From NCBI GenBank assembly GCA_964505995.1, contig CAZDLB010000030.1, forward strand, positions 1 through 17,854: 17,854 bases of DNA, written 5' to 3'. The translations under genes were made by a program, and so were the position numbers. The notes beneath the pieces are model-generated. The model was given only the letters and a program-made list of their open reading frames with translations. It did not search any database and was not told the origin of the DNA. Origin of the DNA: JAJRVH01 sp964505995. GTDB taxonomy: Bacteria; Pseudomonadota; Zetaproteobacteria; Mariprofundales; Mariprofundaceae. Positions 14,708 to 17,854 of this stretch are shown piece by piece (within the stretch, counting starts at the first letter, position 1; every line of letters starts with the position of its first letter).

Positions 14708-15159
14708 CAGCTGCGACCGGAGCTGCCGAAGCCGCCGCTGCCGCGCGCCGTCTCCGACAGGCTTTCGGCCTCCTCGAAACTGGCCTGCACAAACGGAGCG
14801 ATCACCATCTGCGCAATGCGATCGCCGCGCTGGATCACGAACGGCACATCGCCATGGTTGATCAGGATCACGCCGACCTCTCCGCGGTAATCGGCGTCGA
14901 TCGTCCCCGGCGTGTTGAGCACGGTGACGCCGTGCTTCAGGGCCAGGCCGGATCGCGGCCGGATCTGCGCCTCATAGCCTTCGGGCAGCGCCATGGCCAG
15001 TCCGGTCGGAATCAGGCGGGCTTCGCCGGGCTCGAGCGTCAGCGTCTCCTCGATGGCGGCGCGCAGGTCGGCCCCGGCCGCCATGTCGGTCGCATAATGC
15101 GGGAAATCGATGCCCTCGCCATGGGGCAAGCGCTGCAACAGTACCTTCGGATGCTTCAT
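14707..15159 (-). CDS. dut: Deoxyuridine 5'-triphosphate nucleotidohydrolase (dUTPase)
   Basis: The 150-residue enzyme hydrolyses dUTP to dUMP and pyrophosphate, keeping uracil out of DNA and feeding dTMP synthesis. All five motifs of the trimeric family are present: AAGADLRA (27-34), RPRSGLALKHG (67-77), GTIDADYRGEV (85-95) with catalytic Asp90, RGDRIAQMV (111-119) and the flexible C-terminal RGSGGFGSSG (139-148). Length matches E. coli Dut (151). The ATG at 15159 overlaps the coaBC stop by 4 nt (ATGA), reproducing the coaBC-dut order of many gammaproteobacteria. Confidence 0.96.
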   Translation of the reverse strand: MKHPKVLLQRLPHGEGIDFPHYATDMAAGADLRAAIEETLTLEPGEARLIPTGLAMALPEGYEAQIRPRSGLALKHGVTVLNTPGTIDADYRGEVGVILINHGDVPFVIQRGDRIAQMVIAPFVQASFEEAESLSETARGSGGFGSSGRS

Positions 15160-16337
15160 CTCTGCTTCTCCAGAACAATGTCGATCAGTTTCCGGGCCAT
15201 CTCCGCCTTGTCGGCACTCTCTATCTCGATGGCGCCGTCATGATCCATCCAGATGCCGCCGGCCTCGGCCCTGCCCATGTTCGCAACCGGGTTGGCCACG
15301 ATGGCATCCACGCCCTTGCGCTCAAGCTTCTTGCGCGCATGACCGCGAAGATCCTCGCATTCGGCCGCAAAGGCAATCACCGTTGCTGGACGGTGCTTCA
15401 TCGCGGCGATCGTCGCGACGATGTCAGGATTCTGGACCAGCTTCAGCTCCAGCTCCTCCCGATCCCCGCGCTTGAGCTTGCCGGCATGCGGCCTGTCGAT
15501 GCGATAGTCGCTGACGGCTGCCGTGGCCACGAAGACATCCGCGCCGGCTGCCGCATCCTCGCAGGCTTTGAGCATGTCGGCCGCCGATTCGACATCCACG
15601 CGCCGGATCGCGGCATCCACGGCCGGCGTACCCGGACCAGCCACGAGGCAGACCTCGGCTCCCTGCATCCAGGCCTCGACGGCCAGTGCAGCACCCAGCC
15701 TTCCGCTGGCGCGGTTGCTGAGGATGCGCACGGCATCCCATGCCTCCCAGGTGGGTCCTGCATTGATGACCCAGCGCTGCCCCTGAAGACGCTGCGGCGC
15801 AAGTTCCCGGCCGATCGCGCTCAGCAAGGCCTGCGGCTCGACGAGCCTGCCCTCCCCACGCTCACCGCAGGCCAGATCGCCGGCCTCCGGCCCGATGATC
15901 CGGAAGCCGCGCTCCTTCAATGTGGCGACGTTGCGGCGGGTCGCGGCCGATCGCCACATCGACACATTCATCGCCGGCGCCAGCAATACCGGGCTTTCAC
16001 AGACCTGCACCACCGTGCCGAGCAGGTCATCGGCAATGCCGTTGGCATACTTCGCCAGCTGATTGGCCGTGGCCGGCGCGATCACCAGCACATCGGCCCA
16101 GCGCGCCAGCCGGATATGACCCATCTCCCGTTCATCCGTCAGATCGAACAGCTCGGTATGCACGGCCTCGCCGGTAAGCGCCTCGAAGGTCAGGGGCGTG
16201 ACGAATTCGCAGGCCGCCCGGGTCATGATGCAGCGCACGTGGGCTCCCTGCCGCATCAGCATCCGGGCCAGCTCGGCAACGCGATAGACGGCGATGCCGC
16301 CGCCGATGCCGAGCAGGATATGACGCCCGCGCAGCAA
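15156..16337 (-). CDS. coaBC: Bifunctional phosphopantothenoylcysteine decarboxylase/synthetase
   Basis: The 393-residue enzyme joins cysteine to 4'-phosphopantothenate (CoaB, C-terminal) and decarboxylates the product (CoaC, N-terminal flavoprotein) in coenzyme A synthesis. CoaC shows ILLGIGGGIAVYR (7-19), His74 (MGHIRLA), PAMN (121-124) and the active-site Cys157 in LACGERGEGR. CoaB shows NAGPTWEAWDAVR (192-204), SNRASGRLG (207-215), ATAAVSDYR and KLKR (287-290). The CoaB motif departs from the usual TAGPTxExxDPVR in the first residue and in DA for DP. The start is TTG at 16337, 4 nt after the bcp stop; it places the flavoprotein core at the usual distance from the N-terminus, and no ATG is available. 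Confidence 0.94.
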   Translation of the reverse strand: MLRGRHILLGIGGGIAVYRVAELARMLMRQGAHVRCIMTRAACEFVTPLTFEALTGEAVHTELFDLTDEREMGHIRLARWADVLVIAPATANQLAKYANGIADDLLGTVVQVCESPVLLAPAMNVSMWRSAATRRNVATLKERGFRIIGPEAGDLACGERGEGRLVEPQALLSAIGRELAPQRLQGQRWVINAGPTWEAWDAVRILSNRASGRLGAALAVEAWMQGAEVCLVAGPGTPAVDAAIRRVDVESAADMLKACEDAAAGADVFVATAAVSDYRIDRPHAGKLKRGDREELELKLVQNPDIVATIAAMKHRPATVIAFAAECEDLRGHARKKLERKGVDAIVANPVANMGRAEAGGIWMDHDGAIEIESADKAEMARKLIDIVLEKQR

Positions 16338-16341
16338 GGCT

Positions 16342-16836
16342 TCAACCGGCCTGCAGCCGCTTCAGCGTTTCAAGCACCTCGGCCACATGCCCCTTGACGC
16401 GCACCTTGCGCCAGGCATGGCGCACGACCCCTTCCGGATCGATCAGGAAGGTGGAGCGCTCCACGCCCATGGATTCCCTGCCGTAGAGCTTTTTCAGCTG
16501 GATCACATCAAAGGCGCGACAGAGCTTCTCCTCGGGATCGGAGATCAGCGGAAAGTTCAGCCCCTGCTTTTCGGCGAAACGCTGATGCGACTTCAGCGAA
16601 TCGCGCGAGACCCCGACGATGTATGCATCGGCAGCCGAGAAATCCGGCAGCGCATCGCGGAAGTCGCAGGATTCGGTCGTGCAGCCCGGCGTGCTGTCCT
16701 TCGGATAGAAATACAGGACCACCCAGCGGCCACGCAGATCGGAAAGCTTCAGGTTGCCCTCCGGCGCATCCTTCGAATAGGCCGGCAGCTCGATATCGGG
16801 GGCGGCATCGCCCGGGTTCAGTCGGTAATCGCTCAT
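16342..16836 (-). CDS. bcp: Thioredoxin-dependent peroxiredoxin Bcp/PrxQ
   Basis: The 164-residue cytoplasmic enzyme reduces hydrogen peroxide and organic hydroperoxides with electrons from thioredoxin. The thioredoxin fold shows GDAAPDIELP (9-18), WVVLYFYPKDSTPGCTTESC (38-57) with peroxidatic Cys52 and resolving Cys57 five residues later (atypical 2-Cys type), and FPLISDPEEKLCRAFDV. STFLIDPEGVVRHAWRKV precedes the C-terminal helix. Length is normal (E. coli Bcp 156). GAGGGAG lies 7 nt before the ATG at 16836. It is the first gene of the minus-strand operon and diverges from ispH across 79 bp. Confidence 0.95.
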   Translation of the reverse strand: MSDYRLNPGDAAPDIELPAYSKDAPEGNLKLSDLRGRWVVLYFYPKDSTPGCTTESCDFRDALPDFSAADAYIVGVSRDSLKSHQRFAEKQGLNFPLISDPEEKLCRAFDVIQLKKLYGRESMGVERSTFLIDPEGVVRHAWRKVRVKGHVAEVLETLKRLQAG

Positions 16837-16915
16837 GTTCTGACTCCCTCGTGAAGGCTTGAAGTGACGAATCAGCGCACAATGGTAGTCTGTCCGGCGA
16901 ATTCGTCGAGGAGAA
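16837..16915. promoter_or_regulatory. bcp-ispH divergent intergenic region
   Basis: This 79-bp gap must carry promoters for both directions. A perfect 7-bp inverted repeat, GACGAAT (16866-16872) and ATTCGTC (16901-16907), spans its ispH side. No -35/-10 pair with good spacing could be named. The ribosome site AGGAG (16909-16913) lies only 2 nt before the ATG at 16916 but 8 nt before the in-frame GTG at 16922, so ispH may really start at 16922. Confidence 0.35.
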
Positions 16916-17848
16916 ATGCCAGTGAATCAGGTGTTATTAGCCGAACCGCGCGGCTTCTGCGCCGGCGTGGACCGCGCCATCGAGATTGTCGAACGCGCCA
17001 TCGAGGTCCATGGCGCGCCGGTCTATGTGCGCCATGAAATCGTGCATAACCGATACGTCGTCGAGGATCTGAAGGCCAAGGGCGCCGTATTCGTCGATGA
17101 GGTGGATGATGCGCCGGATGGTTCGCTGCTGATCTTCTCGGCGCACGGTGTCAGCCAGGCCGTGCGCCGGCGCGCCGAGGAGCGCGGCCTGCGCGTCATC
17201 GATGCAACCTGCCCGCTGGTGACGAAGGTGCATCTGGAACTGCTGCGCCACTACCAGAAAGGCGATCAGGTGATCCTGATCGGTCATGCCGGCCATCCCG
17301 AGGTCGAGGGCACGATGGGCCAGGCGCCCGAGGGTGCGGTGCTGCTGATCTCGGAACCGGCCGATGTGGACCGGCTGGAGGTGCGCGATCCCGACAAGCT
17401 GGCCTATGTCACGCAGACGACGCTGAGCGTGGACGATACGGCCGAGGTCGTCGCGGCGCTGAAGCGACGCTTTCCGAAGATCCAGGGGCCGAAGCGCGAG
17501 GATATCTGCTATGCGACGAGCAACCGTCAGATGGCGGTCAAGGAGCTGGCCGCGAAGTCCGATGTCATCCTCGTCATCGGCTCGAAGAACTCATCGAATT
17601 CGAACCGCCTGCGCGAGGTCGCCGAACGGGCCGGCTGCCCCGCCTACCTGATCGACGGACCCGGGGACATCGATCCGGCCTGGCTGCCCCGCGATGCCGA
17701 CATCGGCATCACCGCCGGCGCCTCGGCCCCCGAGGTGCTGGTCGATTCGGTCGTCGAATGGCTGAAGGCTCGCGGGTTTGCTGCACCCGTCACGCTGTCG
17801 GTGCGCGAGGAGAACGTGCATTTCAGCATCCCCGAGGAGCTGCGCTAG
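16916..17848 (+). CDS. ispH: 4-hydroxy-3-methylbut-2-enyl diphosphate reductase IspH
   Basis: The 310-residue 4Fe-4S enzyme makes isopentenyl and dimethylallyl diphosphate in the last step of the MEP isoprenoid pathway. The three cluster cysteines are present: Cys15 (PRGFCAGVDRA), Cys99 (VIDATCPLV) and Cys198 (EDICYATSNRQ). The substrate and proton-relay residues His127/Glu129 are in GHPEVEGTMGQ, and SKNSSNSNRL plus ITAGASAPE are conserved. Length is close to E. coli IspH (316). The start is ATG 16916 or, by ribosome-site spacing, GTG 16922, which gives MNQVLLAEPRG, more like known N-termini. It is divergent from bcp; 6 bases remain after the stop. Confidence 0.96.
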   Translation: MPVNQVLLAEPRGFCAGVDRAIEIVERAIEVHGAPVYVRHEIVHNRYVVEDLKAKGAVFVDEVDDAPDGSLLIFSAHGVSQAVRRRAEERGLRVIDATCPLVTKVHLELLRHYQKGDQVILIGHAGHPEVEGTMGQAPEGAVLLISEPADVDRLEVRDPDKLAYVTQTTLSVDDTAEVVAALKRRFPKIQGPKREDICYATSNRQMAVKELAAKSDVILVIGSKNSSNSNRLREVAERAGCPAYLIDGPGDIDPAWLPRDADIGITAGASAPEVLVDSVVEWLKARGFAAPVTLSVREENVHFSIPEELR

Positions 17849-17854
17849 GCCTCC

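Noticed and set aside
15240..16397. A 385-codon + strand frame opposite coaBC
   Set aside because: It fully overlaps coaBC, which has all its catalytic motifs, and has a low-complexity composition without known motifs.

Overview
The window is GC-rich, tightly packed chromosomal DNA from a proteobacterium, most likely a gammaproteobacterium outside the Enterobacteria. This rests on gene content and arrangement: rluC divergent from rne, coaBC followed by dut, and BamD, long-form FadE, RsmC, RsuA and a DciA-type DUF721 protein. No RNA gene, insertion sequence, phage gene, CRISPR array or attachment site was seen. Almost every base lies in or between housekeeping genes, and many neighbouring genes overlap by 1-4 nt.

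Region 1 (1-1723, + strand) is the least understood part. It holds the 3' portion of a DUF1538 multi-pass membrane protein, followed by two overlapping genes for divergent PII-like proteins, the second more degenerate than the first. It looks like a membrane transporter or channel with two dedicated PII-type regulators. A strong stem-loop straddles the stop codon of the last gene.

Region 2 (1777-3463, + strand) carries a HIT hydrolase, a DciA-like DUF721 protein and a secreted or membrane Tim44-like protein. It ends in a good intrinsic terminator.

Region 3 (3484-9945) is centred on RNA metabolism. rluC runs on the minus strand and diverges from rne across a gap of about 400 bp, which suits a long rne leader. 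rne is followed 2 nt later by rluD, then pgeF (peptidoglycan editing), bamD (outer-membrane assembly) and a small NTF2-like lipoprotein gene, all on the + strand.

Region 4 (9955-16836, - strand) reads bcp, coaBC, dut, an Rrf2-family regulator gene, rsmC, rsuA, then fadE. The first six are spaced by 7 nt or less or overlap, so they look like one operon. fadE follows a 67-bp gap with its own probable promoter, an imperfect inverted repeat and a perfect Shine-Dalgarno sequence. ispH (16916-17848, + strand) diverges from bcp.

Functionally, the window combines rRNA modification and processing (RluC, RluD, RsuA, RsmC, RNase E), envelope quality control (PgeF, BamD), cofactor, nucleotide and isoprenoid supply (CoaBC, Dut, IspH), peroxide defence (Bcp) and fatty-acid beta-oxidation (FadE). 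The most promising candidate for a poorly described system is the DUF1538 plus tandem PII-like cassette; whether it is already described cannot be judged from the sequence alone.
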